From contig NZ_JACHLI010000004.1 of assembly GCF_014204515.1 (NCBI RefSeq), forward strand, positions 124,001 through 188,000: 64,000 nucleotides of DNA. Direction: 5' to 3'. The DNA comes from Pseudomonas nitroreducens. Its GTDB lineage: Bacteria > Pseudomonadota > Gammaproteobacteria > Pseudomonadales > Pseudomonadaceae. This document shows positions 24,224 to 33,337 of this stretch, piece after piece (positions within the stretch are counted from its first letter, which is position 1; each line of letters begins with the position of its first letter). Under the pieces are notes generated by a model. It had not been told where the DNA came from, made no database searches, and saw only the letters and a program-made list of their open reading frames with translations. Both the position numbers and the translations under genes were made by a program.

Positions 24224-25808
24224 TGTCGCGGGCCTCGGGCAGCAGGTCCGGGTAGTCCAGCGTGTAATGCAGGCCGCGGCTCTCGTGGCGCTGCATGGCG
24301 GAGAGGATGATCAGCTCGGCCACCTGGGCCAGGTTGCGCAGCTCGATCAGGTCGCGGCTGACCTTGTAGTTCGAATAGAACTCGTCGATCTCGTCCAGCA
24401 GCAGGCGCACCCGGTGCTGGGCGCGCGCCAGGCGCTTGTTGGTGCGCACGATGCCCACGTAGTCCCACATGAAGCGCCGCAGCTCGTCCCAGTTGTGGGC
24501 GATGATCACGTCCTCGTCCGAGTCGGTCACCTGGCTGGCGTCCCAGCAGGGCAGTGCCACCAATGTCTGCGCCCTGGGCAGTTCGGCAAGGATGTCGGCG
24601 GCGGCGGAGCGGGCGTAGACGAAGCATTCCAGCAGCGAGTTGCTGGCCATGCGGTTGGCGCCGTGCAGGCCGGTGAAGGTGGTTTCGCCGATGGCGTAAA
24701 GATTGGGTACGTCGGTACGCCCCTGGGAATCCACCAGCACGCCACCACAGGTGTAGTGCGCCGCCGGCACCACCGGGATCGGCTCGCGGGTGATGTCGAT
24801 GCCGAAGTCCAGGCAGCGTTCGTAGACCGTGGGGAAATGCTCGCGGATGAATTCGTCGGGCTTGTGGCTGATGTCCAGGTAGACGTAGTCGATGCCCAGG
24901 CGCTTCATCTCGTGGTCGATGGCACGGGCCACCACGTCGCGCGGGGCGAGTTCGCCCAGGGCATGGAAGCGCGGCATGAAGCGTTCGCCGTTGGGCAGGC
25001 GGAGCAGGGCGCCTTCACCGCGCAGCGCCTCGGTGATCAGGAAGCTCTTGGCCTGCGGGTGGTACAGGCAGGTCGGGTGGAACTGGTTGAACTCCAGGTT
25101 GCCGACCCGACAGCCGGCGCGCCAGGCCATGGCGATGCCATCGCCGGAGTTGCCATCCGGGTTGCTGGTATAGAGGTAGACCTTGCTGGCGCCGCCGGAG
25201 GCGAGCACGGTGAAGCGCGCGCTGAAGGTATCGACCTCGCCGGTGGCGCGGTCGAGGACGTAGGCGCCGAGGCAGCGTTGGCCGTTCATCCCCAATTTCT
25301 GCTCGGTGATCAGGTCGACGGCGACCCGTTGCGACAGCAGTTCGATGTTCGGGCGTTGCCGGGCCTGCTCCAGCAGCGCGTTGAATATGGCGGCGCCGGT
25401 GGCGTCGGCGGCGTGGATGATGCGCCGGTGGCTGTGGCCGCCCTCACGGGTCAGGTGGAATTCGAAGCTGCCGTCTTCGCGGCCCGGCTCATGGTCGCGG
25501 GTGAACGGCACGCCCTGCTCGATCAGCCACTGGATGGCCTCGCGGCTATGCTCGACGGTGAATTTCACCGCGTCCTCGCGGCACAGGCCGGCGCCGGCGA
25601 CCAGGGTGTCCTCGACATGGGACTCGACGGTATCGGTGTCATCCAGCACGGCAGCGACGCCGCCCTGGGCCCAGAAGGTGGAGCCCTGGGACAGTTCACC
25701 CTTGCTCAGCACGGCGATCTTCAGGTGCGCGGGCAGCGTCAACGCCAACGTCAGGCCGGCGGCCCCGCTGCCGATCACTAGGACATCGTGCTGGAAATGC
25801 TGACTCAT
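24192..25808 (-). CDS. nadB: L-aspartate oxidase
   Basis: A 538-residue flavoenzyme that oxidises L-aspartate to iminoaspartate, the first step of NAD synthesis (iminoaspartate then goes to NadA). The N-terminal FAD loop is VLVIGSGAAGLTLALTLP. SQGSTFWAQGGVAA and HPTCLY, typical of the succinate dehydrogenase/aspartate oxidase family, follow. The FAD-contacting GNSGDGIAMAWRAGC and the ANRMASNSLLECFVYA segment are intact. Length equals the E. coli enzyme. The start is ATG 25808. The gene faces the convergent ygfX gene and is divergent from algU, the same arrangement as in other pseudomonads. Confidence 0.97.
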   Translation of the reverse strand: MSQHFQHDVLVIGSGAAGLTLALTLPAHLKIAVLSKGELSQGSTFWAQGGVAAVLDDTDTVESHVEDTLVAGAGLCREDAVKFTVEHSREAIQWLIEQGVPFTRDHEPGREDGSFEFHLTREGGHSHRRIIHAADATGAAIFNALLEQARQRPNIELLSQRVAVDLITEQKLGMNGQRCLGAYVLDRATGEVDTFSARFTVLASGGASKVYLYTSNPDGNSGDGIAMAWRAGCRVGNLEFNQFHPTCLYHPQAKSFLITEALRGEGALLRLPNGERFMPRFHALGELAPRDVVARAIDHEMKRLGIDYVYLDISHKPDEFIREHFPTVYERCLDFGIDITREPIPVVPAAHYTCGGVLVDSQGRTDVPNLYAIGETTFTGLHGANRMASNSLLECFVYARSAAADILAELPRAQTLVALPCWDASQVTDSDEDVIIAHNWDELRRFMWDYVGIVRTNKRLARAQHRVRLLLDEIDEFYSNYKVSRDLIELRNLAQVAELIILSAMQRHESRGLHYTLDYPDLLPEARDTILAPSTYCG

Positions 25809-25998
25809 ACCCGGCTCCACAAAATGGCGCCCTAGTATATAGAAGGGGGCCACGGCACAATACTGGCGAACCGATGACACCGCAGCCGCTCGCGGCGCGC
25901 AGGCAGTCGCAGGGCGGCCGGCCCCGAGCCCCGCTCAGCCGGCGCGCCAGGCGGAACAGAGGGTGCTTCGTCGGGGCAAAGATTGCAGCAATTAGCCG

Positions 25999-26025
25999 GA
26001 ACTTTTTCAGGGGTTCCGGTTCGAA
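25999..26025 (+). promoter_or_regulatory. AlgU (sigma-22/sigmaE)-type promoter 1 upstream of algU
   Basis: GAACTT at 25999-26004, 16 bp, then TCGAA at 26021-26025. The -35 is a perfect match to the GAACTT consensus of AlgU; the -10 is a looser match to TCTGA/TCAAA. Confidence 0.65.
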
Positions 26026-26182
26026 CGCGGAATACCCAATCCACTTTTCGCGCAGATTGACCTTGCGCGGAAGGGGAGCGGGTGTTCCGCCCGGTACGGT
26101 TGAATTTGACGGGCTTCGGACACATGTCGAGGTCCGATTGCCGCCGATGTGAAAAAACTGTGCGGCGCATGCTTGGAGGGGA

Positions 26183-26209
26183 GAACTTTTGCAAAAGGCC
26201 CGAGTCTAT
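26183..26209 (+). promoter_or_regulatory. AlgU (sigma-22/sigmaE)-type promoter 2 upstream of algU
   Basis: GAACTT at 26183-26188, exactly 16 bp, then TCTAT at 26205-26209, 60 bp before the algU start. It fits the known self-activation of algU in pseudomonads. Confidence 0.8.
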
Positions 26210-26268
26210 CTTGGCAGGACGATTTACCAGGGTGCTCGAAGCTCCTCCAGGTTTTCAGAGGAGCATTC

Positions 26269-26853
26269 ATGCTAACCCAGGAAACGGATCAGCAACTGGT
26301 TGAGCGGGTACAGCGAGGAGACAAACGGGCTTTCGACCTGCTGGTGCTGAAGTACCAGCACAAGATACTGGGATTGATCGTGCGGTTCGTGCACGACGCT
26401 CAGGAAGCCCAGGACGTTGCACAGGAAGCGTTCATCAAGGCGTATCGCGCCTTGGGTAACTTCCGCGGCGACAGTGCCTTTTATACCTGGCTGTACCGCA
26501 TCGCCATCAACACCGCGAAGAACCACCTGGTGGCGCGCGGTCGGCGACCGCCAGACAGCGATGTCACGGCGGAAGACGCGGAGTTCTTCGACGGCGATCA
26601 CGCCCTGAAGGACATCGAGTCGCCGGAAAGAGCAATGCTGCGGGATGAGATCGAGGAAACCGTCCATCGCACCATCCAGCAGCTGCCCGACGACTTGCGC
26701 ACGGCTCTGACCCTGCGCGAGTTCGAAGGCCTGAGTTACGAAGATATCGCCACCGTGATGCAGTGTCCGGTGGGAACAGTCCGCTCACGGATCTTCCGTG
26801 CGCGGGAAGCGATCGACAAAGCTTTGCAGCCTTTGTTGCATGAAGAAGTCTGA
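26269..26853 (+). CDS. algU: RNA polymerase sigma factor AlgU (RpoE, sigma-22)
   Basis: A 194-residue ECF sigma factor almost identical to P. aeruginosa AlgU. Region 2 spans residues 25-95 (DLLVLKYQHKILGLIVRFVH and FRGDSAFYTWLYRIAINTAK) and region 4 about 135-185 (LREFEGLSYEDIATVMQCPV). It directs transcription of envelope-stress and alginate genes, and of its own operon. The ATG at 26269 (MLTQETDQQLVERVQRGDKR) has AGAGGAG upstream; the reading frame extends farther upstream to 26149 across the promoter, which is not real coding. It heads algU-mucA-mucB-mucC-mucD. Confidence 0.98.
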   Translation: MLTQETDQQLVERVQRGDKRAFDLLVLKYQHKILGLIVRFVHDAQEAQDVAQEAFIKAYRALGNFRGDSAFYTWLYRIAINTAKNHLVARGRRPPDSDVTAEDAEFFDGDHALKDIESPERAMLRDEIEETVHRTIQQLPDDLRTALTLREFEGLSYEDIATVMQCPVGTVRSRIFRAREAIDKALQPLLHEEV

Positions 26854-26884
26854 TACAGCGGCAGAAGCCAAGAGAGGTACCGCT

Positions 26885-27469
26885 ATGAGTCGTGAAGCCC
26901 TGCAGGAGTCGCTGTCCGCGGTTATGGATAACGAAGCGGACGAGCTTGAGCTGCGGCGTGTGCTTGCAGCCTGCGGCGAGGACGCCGAATTGCGGGCCAC
27001 CTGGTCCCGTTACCAGCTGGCCCGTGCAGTGATGCACCGTGAGCCGGCCATGCCCAAGCTGGACATCGCCGCCGCTGTGTCCGCCGCGCTGGCTGATGAA
27101 GCCACCCCGGCACCGCGCAGTCGCAATCCCTGGCGCAATGTCGGCCGCCTGGCCGTCGCCGCCTCGGTGACCCTGGCCGTGCTGGCCGGTGTGCGCATGT
27201 ACCATCAGGATGACAGTGTTGCCAGCGGCCTTGCCCAGCAAGGCGCCACTCCGCAGATCGCCCTGCCTCAGGTGCAAGGCCCGGCGGTACTGGCAGGCTA
27301 CACTCAGGACGAGGCGCCGCAGGTGATTACCAATGCCCAGGGCGGGCAGACCACCTGGCATGACCAGCGTCTTCCGGGTTACCTGCGTCAACACGCGCAG
27401 CAGTCCGCCGTCAGCGGCACCGACAGCGCCCTGCCTTATGCACGCGCCGCGAGCCTGGAAAGCCGCTGA
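26885..27469 (+). CDS. mucA: Anti-sigma factor MucA
   Basis: A 194-residue single-span inner-membrane anti-sigma factor. The cytoplasmic AlgU-binding domain is residues 1-80 (MSREALQESLSAVMDNEADE). The membrane helix is about 86-105 (VGRLAVAASVTLAVLAG), and the periplasmic domain bound by MucB fills the rest. It holds AlgU inactive until regulated proteolysis degrades it. The frame is full length, so no mucA22-like truncation that would cause mucoidy. The ATG at 26885 stands 31 bp after the algU stop. Confidence 0.97.
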   Translation: MSREALQESLSAVMDNEADELELRRVLAACGEDAELRATWSRYQLARAVMHREPAMPKLDIAAAVSAALADEATPAPRSRNPWRNVGRLAVAASVTLAVLAGVRMYHQDDSVASGLAQQGATPQIALPQVQGPAVLAGYTQDEAPQVITNAQGGQTTWHDQRLPGYLRQHAQQSAVSGTDSALPYARAASLESR

Positions 27470-27490
27470 TTTGCGACCTTAAGGAGCGAC

Positions 27491-28435
27491 ATGCGCGCGA
27501 CGACAGCACTGTTGTTCTTCCTCGGCGGTCTGCTGGCATTGCCAGTCCAGGCCGCCGATGCGTTGGACTGGATCAAGCGCCTCTCCGAGGCTGATCAGAA
27601 ACAGAACTTCCAGGGTACCTTCATCTACGAACGCAGCGGAGCCTTCACCACCCACGATGTCTGGCATCGGGTGGAGACTGACGGCTCGGTACGCGAGCAC
27701 CTGGTCCAGGTCGATGGGCCGCGCCAGGAAGTGGTGCGCGTCAATGGCGCCACCCAGTGCGTCGGTGGCGGCATGGCGGGGCAGGCGTCGACCGGCGAGA
27801 TGTGGCCGGCACGCAAGCTCAATCCGGCTGATCTTTCTGCCTACTACGATGTTCGCGTCGCTGGCGAGTCGCGCATAGCCGACCGCCCGGCGGTGGTGCT
27901 CGCGGTGATCCCGCGTGACCAGCATCGCTACGGCTTCGAACTGCACCTGGACAAGGAAACCGGCCTGCCGCTCAAGTCGCTGCTGCTCAACGACAAGGGC
28001 CAGATCATCGAGCGCCTGCAGTTCACCCGCCTCGACCTGTCCGCCCCGGACGATGGCGAGTTGCAGCCCAGCGCTGCCTGCAAGCCGGTGAAGGAAAGCA
28101 AGGTTGCCGAGGTCAAGACGGGCTGGCATTCCGAGTGGGTGCCGCCGGGGTTCGCCCTGACCGGTACGACGCAGCAGCGCAGCCCGGTCTCCGATGATCA
28201 GGTCCTGTGCCTCGCCTATGGTGATGGCCTGGCGCGCTTCTCGGTGTTCCTCGAGCCCCTGCATGGCACCAAGGTCGACGATGCCCGCACCCAGCTGGGC
28301 CCGACCACCGTGGTGTCGAGACGCTTCGCCAGTGACGACGGCGGCACCATGGTGACCGTGGTCGGCGAGATTCCCAGTGGTACGGCCGAGCGCGTGGCGT
28401 TGTCCATGCGGCCGTCGGGAGCCCAGCCACAGTGA
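27491..28435 (+). CDS. mucB: Periplasmic negative regulator MucB (RseB)
   Basis: A 314-residue periplasmic protein of the RseB/MucB family. The signal peptide is MRATTALLFFLGGLLALPVQ, cut at AADALDW. The large lipoprotein-like lipid-sensing domain contains NFQGTFIYERSGAFTTHDVW, and the small C-terminal domain contains GWHSEWVPPGF and FSVFLEP. It binds the periplasmic part of MucA and shields it from proteases. The stop codon overlaps the start of the mucC reading frame by four bases (GTGA). Confidence 0.96.
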   Translation: MRATTALLFFLGGLLALPVQAADALDWIKRLSEADQKQNFQGTFIYERSGAFTTHDVWHRVETDGSVREHLVQVDGPRQEVVRVNGATQCVGGGMAGQASTGEMWPARKLNPADLSAYYDVRVAGESRIADRPAVVLAVIPRDQHRYGFELHLDKETGLPLKSLLLNDKGQIIERLQFTRLDLSAPDDGELQPSAACKPVKESKVAEVKTGWHSEWVPPGFALTGTTQQRSPVSDDQVLCLAYGDGLARFSVFLEPLHGTKVDDARTQLGPTTVVSRRFASDDGGTMVTVVGEIPSGTAERVALSMRPSGAQPQ

Positions 28436-28918
28436 TCAGCGGGCGGGGGAGAGTGGTTGCGGTCGGGTCTGGCTCTGTCCAGGTCGAAACGCTGCGCCGC
28501 TCCACCCGCTCGGGACTTTCGATCCATGCCGGTTGCGGCCAGGGACTACTGGCGCAGCCGGGGATCGAGTCGGGACGTGGCCAGGTGCGCGTCCCTTCTT
28601 CGTTGCGAGCGGTTTCATCGAAAGCGGCTTCGTTGCAGCTTGCGCCCGGCGACGAGAGCGTGCCGGGTATCGAGGCCAAACCTTCTGCTGAAAAGCCCCC
28701 CACTTTTCTTTCTGCTTCCCTTGCTCGGATCGTTCGCGCTCGCCTGGCTGGCGGCGCGCTCCGGCTTCGGGGAGTCCCTCATCATCGCGGTCGGTGGAGC
28801 AGGCTTTCTGCTTGCCCGGCTGCTGGTGCGCCGCCTGACGCGGCGGCAAACGGATGATCCGGCGATGCAACCGGTTGTGCTGCGTACGCTGGTCGGTGGG
28901 CCGCCCGGCCCTGTTTAG
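28432..28918 (+). pseudogene. mucC: mucC (RseC family), frameshifted
   Basis: The N-terminal half is readable from GTG 28432: GRVVAVGSGSVQVETLRRST and then AGCGQGLLAQPG, typical of RseC/MucC. After GDESVPGIEAK (about 28675) the family's membrane part continues only in the next frame (+1) as LLLKSPPLFFLLPLLGSFAL and IIAVGGAGFLLARLLVRRLT, ending at the TAG at 28916-28918. One extra base, or two missing, in about 28670-28690 explains this. The usual Cys pair near STC-x2-C is also replaced (STRSGL), so decay or divergence rather than a lone sequencing error is possible. MucC's function is poorly understood and its loss is tolerated. Confidence 0.75.
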
Positions 28919-28954
28919 TGATCTTCCCAATCAACATCACGGGAGCTGTAGTCA

Positions 28955-30385
28955 ATGCAAACCCTGAAACGCAGCATGGCTGCGCTGGTCACCCTGCTGG
29001 CGCTGAGCCTGTCGGTCACCGCGCGGGCCGAACTACCGGACTTCACCCCGCTGGTCGAGAAGGCCTCGCCGGCGGTGGTCAACATCAGCACCACTCAGAA
29101 GCTTCCCGATCGCTCCAACGCGCAGATGGGCATTCCGGACCTCGACGGCCTGCCGCCGGGTCTGCGCGAATTCTTCGAGCGCAGCATTCCCCGCGGTCAG
29201 GGTGGCCAGGGCCAGGCGCCCCGTGGCCAGCAGCGCGAAGCGCAATCCCTGGGCTCGGGCTTCATCATTTCCGAGGATGGCTACATCCTCACCAACAACC
29301 ACGTGGTGGCTGACGCCGACGAGATCCTCGTGCGCCTGTCTGACCGCAGCGAGCACAAGGCCAAGCTGGTCGGTGCCGATCCGCGCAGCGACGTGGCCGT
29401 GCTGAAGGTCGACGCCAAGGGCCTGCCGACCCTCAAACTGGGAGATTCAGACAAGCTCAAGGTCGGTGAGTGGGTGCTGGCCATCGGTTCGCCGTTCGGC
29501 TTCGACCATTCGGTGACCGCCGGTATCGTTAGCGCAAAGGGCCGCAGCCTGCCGAACGAGAACTATGTGCCGTTCATCCAGACCGACGTGGCGATCAACC
29601 CGGGCAACTCCGGCGGCCCGCTGCTCAACCTGCAGGGTGAAGTGGTGGGTATCAACTCGCAGATCTACACCCGTTCCGGTGGCTTCATGGGGCTTTCCTT
29701 CGCGATCCCCATTGATGTGGCGCTGAACGTCGCCGATCAGCTGAAAGCTGGCGGCAAAGTCAATCGCGGCTGGCTGGGTGTGGTGATCCAGGAAGTGAAC
29801 AAGGACCTCGCTGAGTCCTTCGGCCTCGACAAGCCGGCCGGCGCGCTGGTGGCGCAGCTGGTGGAAGACGGCCCCGCTGCCAAGGGCGGCCTGCAGGTAG
29901 GCGACGTGATCCTCAGCCTGAACGGCCAGACCATCAACGAATCCGCCGACCTGCCGCACCTGGTGGGCAACATGAAACCGGGCGACAAGGCGTCCCTGGA
30001 AGTCATCCGCGACAACAAGCGCCAGACCCTGACCATGACCATCGGCAGCCTGCCGGACGACGACGATGCCGTCGCTGCCGTCGAGGGCAAGGGCGCCGAG
30101 CGCAGCAGCAACCGCATGGGTGTGACCGTGGCCGAGCTGACTGCCGAGCAGCGCAAGTCCATGGACATCAAGGGCGGCGTGGTGATCAAGGAAGTCCAGG
30201 GCGGTCCGGCGGCTATGGTTGGCCTGCGTCCGGGTGACGTCATCACGCACCTGAACAACCGTGCCGTGGATTCCTCGAAGACCTTTACCGAAATCGCCAA
30301 GGCGTTGCCGAAGGATCGCTCCATCTCCATGCGCGTACTGCGCCAGGGACGTGCGAGCTTCATCACCTTCAAACTGTCCGAGTAA
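28955..30385 (+). CDS. mucD: Periplasmic serine protease MucD (DegP/HtrA family)
   Basis: A 476-residue HtrA-type protease/chaperone of the periplasm. The signal peptide is MQTLKRSMAALVTLLALSLS, cut after ARA. The catalytic triad is His116 (TNNHVV), Asp146 (RSDVAVLK) and Ser219 (NPGNSGGP). Two PDZ domains follow at about 270-360 (GWLGVVIQEV) and 385-470 (MGVTVAELTAEQ). It degrades misfolded envelope proteins and limits AlgU activation. It is the last gene of the algU operon, before the strong terminator at 30398-30427. Confidence 0.97.
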   Translation: MQTLKRSMAALVTLLALSLSVTARAELPDFTPLVEKASPAVVNISTTQKLPDRSNAQMGIPDLDGLPPGLREFFERSIPRGQGGQGQAPRGQQREAQSLGSGFIISEDGYILTNNHVVADADEILVRLSDRSEHKAKLVGADPRSDVAVLKVDAKGLPTLKLGDSDKLKVGEWVLAIGSPFGFDHSVTAGIVSAKGRSLPNENYVPFIQTDVAINPGNSGGPLLNLQGEVVGINSQIYTRSGGFMGLSFAIPIDVALNVADQLKAGGKVNRGWLGVVIQEVNKDLAESFGLDKPAGALVAQLVEDGPAAKGGLQVGDVILSLNGQTINESADLPHLVGNMKPGDKASLEVIRDNKRQTLTMTIGSLPDDDDAVAAVEGKGAERSSNRMGVTVAELTAEQRKSMDIKGGVVIKEVQGGPAAMVGLRPGDVITHLNNRAVDSSKTFTEIAKALPKDRSISMRVLRQGRASFITFKLSE

Positions 30386-30397
30386 GGCCAGTGCACT

Positions 30398-30427
30398 GAA
30401 AAAGGGCGGTCTCGACCGCCCTTTTTC
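30398..30427 (+). terminator. Rho-independent terminator after mucD
   Basis: GAAAAAGGGCGGT-ctcg-ACCGCCCTTTTTC: a perfect 13-bp stem with A and T tracts built in, 12 bp after the mucD stop. Confidence 0.9.
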
Positions 30428-30532
30428 ATGCCTGACTGTCCGGCGCGGCGTGACGCCCCTGGCTGTATTCAGGTAAACTCCCCCGCTATTTTTCGGCGGA
30501 CCGCCGCCTTCAGCCTTCCGAGTGTGTTCGCC

Positions 30533-32332
30533 GTGAGTGACCTGAGTCATATCCGCAATTTCTCCATCATCGCCCACATCGACCATGGCAAGTCGACGCT
30601 GGCAGACCGCTTCATCCAGATGTGCGGCGGCCTGTCCGACCGCGAGATGGAGGCCCAGGTACTGGACTCCATGGACCTGGAGCGTGAGCGCGGGATCACC
30701 ATCAAGGCGCACAGCGTCACCCTTCACTACAAGGCGAAGGACGGCAAGACCTACCAGCTGAACTTCATCGACACCCCCGGCCACGTCGACTTCACCTATG
30801 AAGTCAGCCGCTCGCTGGCCGCCTGCGAGGGCGCGCTGCTGGTGGTGGATGCCGGCCAGGGCGTGGAAGCGCAGTCGGTGGCCAACTGCTACACCGCCAT
30901 CGAGCAGGGCCTGGAAGTCATGCCCGTGCTGAACAAGATGGACCTGCCGCAGGCCGATCCGGACCGCGTGAAGGACGAGATCGAAAGCATCATCGGCATC
31001 GACGCCACCGACGCCGTGGCCTGCTCGGCCAAGAGCGGCATGGGCGTGGAAGACGTGCTGGAGCGCCTGGTCACCGCCATTCCTGCTCCGGAAGGCGAGA
31101 TCGACGCGCCGCTGCAGGCACTGATCATCGACTCCTGGTTCGATAACTACCTGGGCGTAGTCTCGCTGGTACGCGTGAAGCACGGTCGCGTCAAGAAAGG
31201 CGACAAGATCCTGGTGAAATCCACCGGCAAGGTCCACCAGGTGGACAGCGTCGGCGTCTTCACCCCCAAGCACACCGAGACACCGGACCTCAAGGCCGGC
31301 GAAGTGGGCTTCATCATCGCCGGCATCAAGGACATCCTGGGTGCGCCGGTGGGCGATACCCTGACCCTGAACAACACCCCCGACGTGGACGTGCTGCCGG
31401 GCTTCAAACGCATCAAGCCGCAGGTCTACGCCGGCCTGTTCCCGGTCAGCTCCGATGACTTCGAGGACTTCCGCGAAGCCCTGCAGAAGCTGACCCTCAA
31501 CGACGCCGCGCTGCAGTACGAGCCGGAAAGCTCCGAGGCCCTGGGCTTCGGCTTCCGCATCGGCTTCCTCGGCATGCTGCACATGGAGATCATCCAGGAG
31601 CGCCTGGAGCGCGAATACGACCTGGACCTGATCACCACGGCACCGACGGTGATCTTCGAGATCGTGCAGAAGAACGGCGAGATCCTCTACGTCGACAACC
31701 CGTCCAAGCTGCCCGACCTGTCGTCCATCGACGAGATGCGCGAGCCGATCTGCCGCGCAACGATCCTTGTGCCTCAGGAGCACCTGGGCAACGTCATTAC
31801 CCTGTGCATCGAGAAGCGTGGCGTACAGCGCGACATGCACTTCCTCAGCGGCCAGGTCCAGGTGATCTACGACCTGCCGATGAACGAGGTGGTACTGGAC
31901 TTCTTCGATCGCCTGAAATCCACCAGCCGTGGCTATGCTTCGCTGGACTACAGCTTCGATCGCTTCGAGCCGGCCAACCTGGTCCGTCTCGACGTGCTGA
32001 TCAACGGCGAGAAGGTCGACGCCCTCGCCCTGATCGTCCACCGCGACAACGCCCCGTACAAGGGCCGTCAGTTGGTGGAGAAGATGAAGGAACTGATCCC
32101 GCGGCAGATGTTCGACGTCGCGATTCAGGCGGCCATCGGTGGGCAGATCATTGCCCGTTCGACGGTCAAGGCACTCAGGAAGAACGTGCTGGCCAAGTGC
32201 TACGGTGGTGACGTGAGCCGTAAGCGCAAGCTGCTGGAAAAGCAGAAGGCCGGTAAGAAAAGGATGAAGCAGGTCGGTAGCGTGGAGATTCCGCAGGAAG
32301 CCTTCCTCGCTGTGCTCAAAGTGGACAGTTGA
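30533..32332 (+). CDS. lepA: Elongation factor 4 (LepA)
   Basis: A 599-residue translational GTPase of exact family length. G1 is AHIDHGKSTLADRF, G3 is DTPGHVDF and G4 is NKMDLPQ; EF-Tu-like and EF-G-like domains follow, with the LepA-specific C-terminus ending VLKVDS. It remodels stalled or wrongly translocated ribosomes. The GTG at 30533 (SDLSHIRNFSIIAHID) is the homologous start; the frame stays open farther upstream but lacks homology. lepB starts five bases after its stop. Confidence 0.97.
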   Translation: MSDLSHIRNFSIIAHIDHGKSTLADRFIQMCGGLSDREMEAQVLDSMDLERERGITIKAHSVTLHYKAKDGKTYQLNFIDTPGHVDFTYEVSRSLAACEGALLVVDAGQGVEAQSVANCYTAIEQGLEVMPVLNKMDLPQADPDRVKDEIESIIGIDATDAVACSAKSGMGVEDVLERLVTAIPAPEGEIDAPLQALIIDSWFDNYLGVVSLVRVKHGRVKKGDKILVKSTGKVHQVDSVGVFTPKHTETPDLKAGEVGFIIAGIKDILGAPVGDTLTLNNTPDVDVLPGFKRIKPQVYAGLFPVSSDDFEDFREALQKLTLNDAALQYEPESSEALGFGFRIGFLGMLHMEIIQERLEREYDLDLITTAPTVIFEIVQKNGEILYVDNPSKLPDLSSIDEMREPICRATILVPQEHLGNVITLCIEKRGVQRDMHFLSGQVQVIYDLPMNEVVLDFFDRLKSTSRGYASLDYSFDRFEPANLVRLDVLINGEKVDALALIVHRDNAPYKGRQLVEKMKELIPRQMFDVAIQAAIGGQIIARSTVKALRKNVLAKCYGGDVSRKRKLLEKQKAGKKRMKQVGSVEIPQEAFLAVLKVDS

Positions 32333-32337
32333 ACCCT

Positions 32338-33192
32338 ATGACCCTGAATTTCCCGCTGTTGCTGGTGATTGCCGTCGCGGTATGCGGCGTTCTCGCCCTG
32401 GTGGACCTGGTGCTGTTCGCGCCGCGCCGCCGGGCGGCCATTTCCGCCTACGAAGGCTCGGTCGGCGAGGCCGATCCGGAAGTGCTGGAGAAGCTCAACA
32501 AGGAGCCGGTGCTCGTCGAGTACGGCAAGTCGTTCTTCCCGGTGCTGTTCATCGTGCTGGTGCTGCGTTCGTTCCTGGTCGAGCCGTTCCAGATTCCGTC
32601 CGGCTCGATGAAGCCGACCCTGGAAGTGGGCGATTTCATCCTGGTGAACAAGTTCGCCTACGGCATCCGCCTGCCGGTGCTGGACACCAAGGTGATCCCG
32701 GTCGGCGACCCGCAGCGCGGCGATGTCATGGTGTTCCGCTATCCCAGCGACCCGAACATCAACTACATCAAGCGCGTGGTCGGTGTGCCGGGCGACACCA
32801 TCCGCTACACCAGCGACAAGCGCCTGTACATCAACGACCAGCCGGTGGCCGAGTCCCTGGTGGGCGAGGAGCCGGGCACCCTGGGCAGCGTGACCCTGTA
32901 CCAGGAGAAGCTGGGCGCCGCGGAGCACATGATCCGCAAGGAAATGACCCGCTTCCGCATCGAACCGGGCAAGCAGTGGAAAGTGCCGGCCGACCATTAC
33001 TTCATGATGGGCGACAACCGCGACAACTCCAACGACAGCCGCTACTGGAACGACCCGAAGATCCCGAAGGATCTGCTGGGCATGGTTCCGGACCACAATA
33101 TCGTCGGCAAGGCGTTCGCCGTGTGGATGAGCTGGCCGGACCCGAAGATGCGCAACCTGCCGAATTTCTCGCGAGTCGGCGTGATTCACTAG
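32338..33192 (+). CDS. lepB: Signal peptidase I
   Basis: A 284-residue leader peptidase. Two N-terminal membrane segments are visible (LLLVIAVAVCGVLALVDLVL and VLFIVLVLRSFLVEPF). The catalytic dyad is Ser90 (PSGSMKPT) and Lys145 (YIKRVVGVPGD), with box E GDNRDNSNDSRYW. It removes signal peptides from exported proteins. The ATG at 32338 gives the homologous N-terminus MTLNFPLLL; a TTG at 32329 overlapping the lepA stop is less likely. Co-transcribed with lepA. Confidence 0.97.
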   Translation: MTLNFPLLLVIAVAVCGVLALVDLVLFAPRRRAAISAYEGSVGEADPEVLEKLNKEPVLVEYGKSFFPVLFIVLVLRSFLVEPFQIPSGSMKPTLEVGDFILVNKFAYGIRLPVLDTKVIPVGDPQRGDVMVFRYPSDPNINYIKRVVGVPGDTIRYTSDKRLYINDQPVAESLVGEEPGTLGSVTLYQEKLGAAEHMIRKEMTRFRIEPGKQWKVPADHYFMMGDNRDNSNDSRYWNDPKIPKDLLGMVPDHNIVGKAFAVWMSWPDPKMRNLPNFSRVGVIH

Positions 33193-33243
33193 ACTTGTGA
33201 GACGCGGCAAGCCTTGCGGCCTGCGGCGGTGATAGAAAAAAGG

Positions 33244-33277
33244 GCGGGGCTGCACGCGGGGAGCGAGGCAGCCCCGC
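33244..33277 (+). promoter_or_regulatory. Strong hairpin in the leader between lepB and the rnc operon
   Basis: Perfect 10-bp stem GCGGGGCTGC (33244-33253) / GCAGCCCCGC (33268-33277) with a 14-base loop. No T-tract follows, so it is not a standard terminator. It sits 60 bp before the gene that precedes rnc. Attenuation or processing by RNase III (autocontrol as in E. coli rnc) are both possible. Confidence 0.5.
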
Positions 33278-33337
33278 TTCACTTGGACCTGCCGCGGTTG
33301 GCGGGGCAAACAAGAAAGATAACGACATGAGGTCGAT

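Larger units (their letters stand above)
25809..26268. promoter_or_regulatory. nadB-algU divergent control region (460 bp, no gene)
   Basis: Contains two AlgU-type promoters, listed separately, and a 60-bp leader ending in the AGAGGAG ribosome site of algU. No credible gene is encoded here. Confidence 0.6.

Noticed and set aside
29447..32041. 864-codon frame opposite mucD and lepA
   Set aside because: Runs antisense across two well-known genes and a terminator; composition is typical of a shadow.
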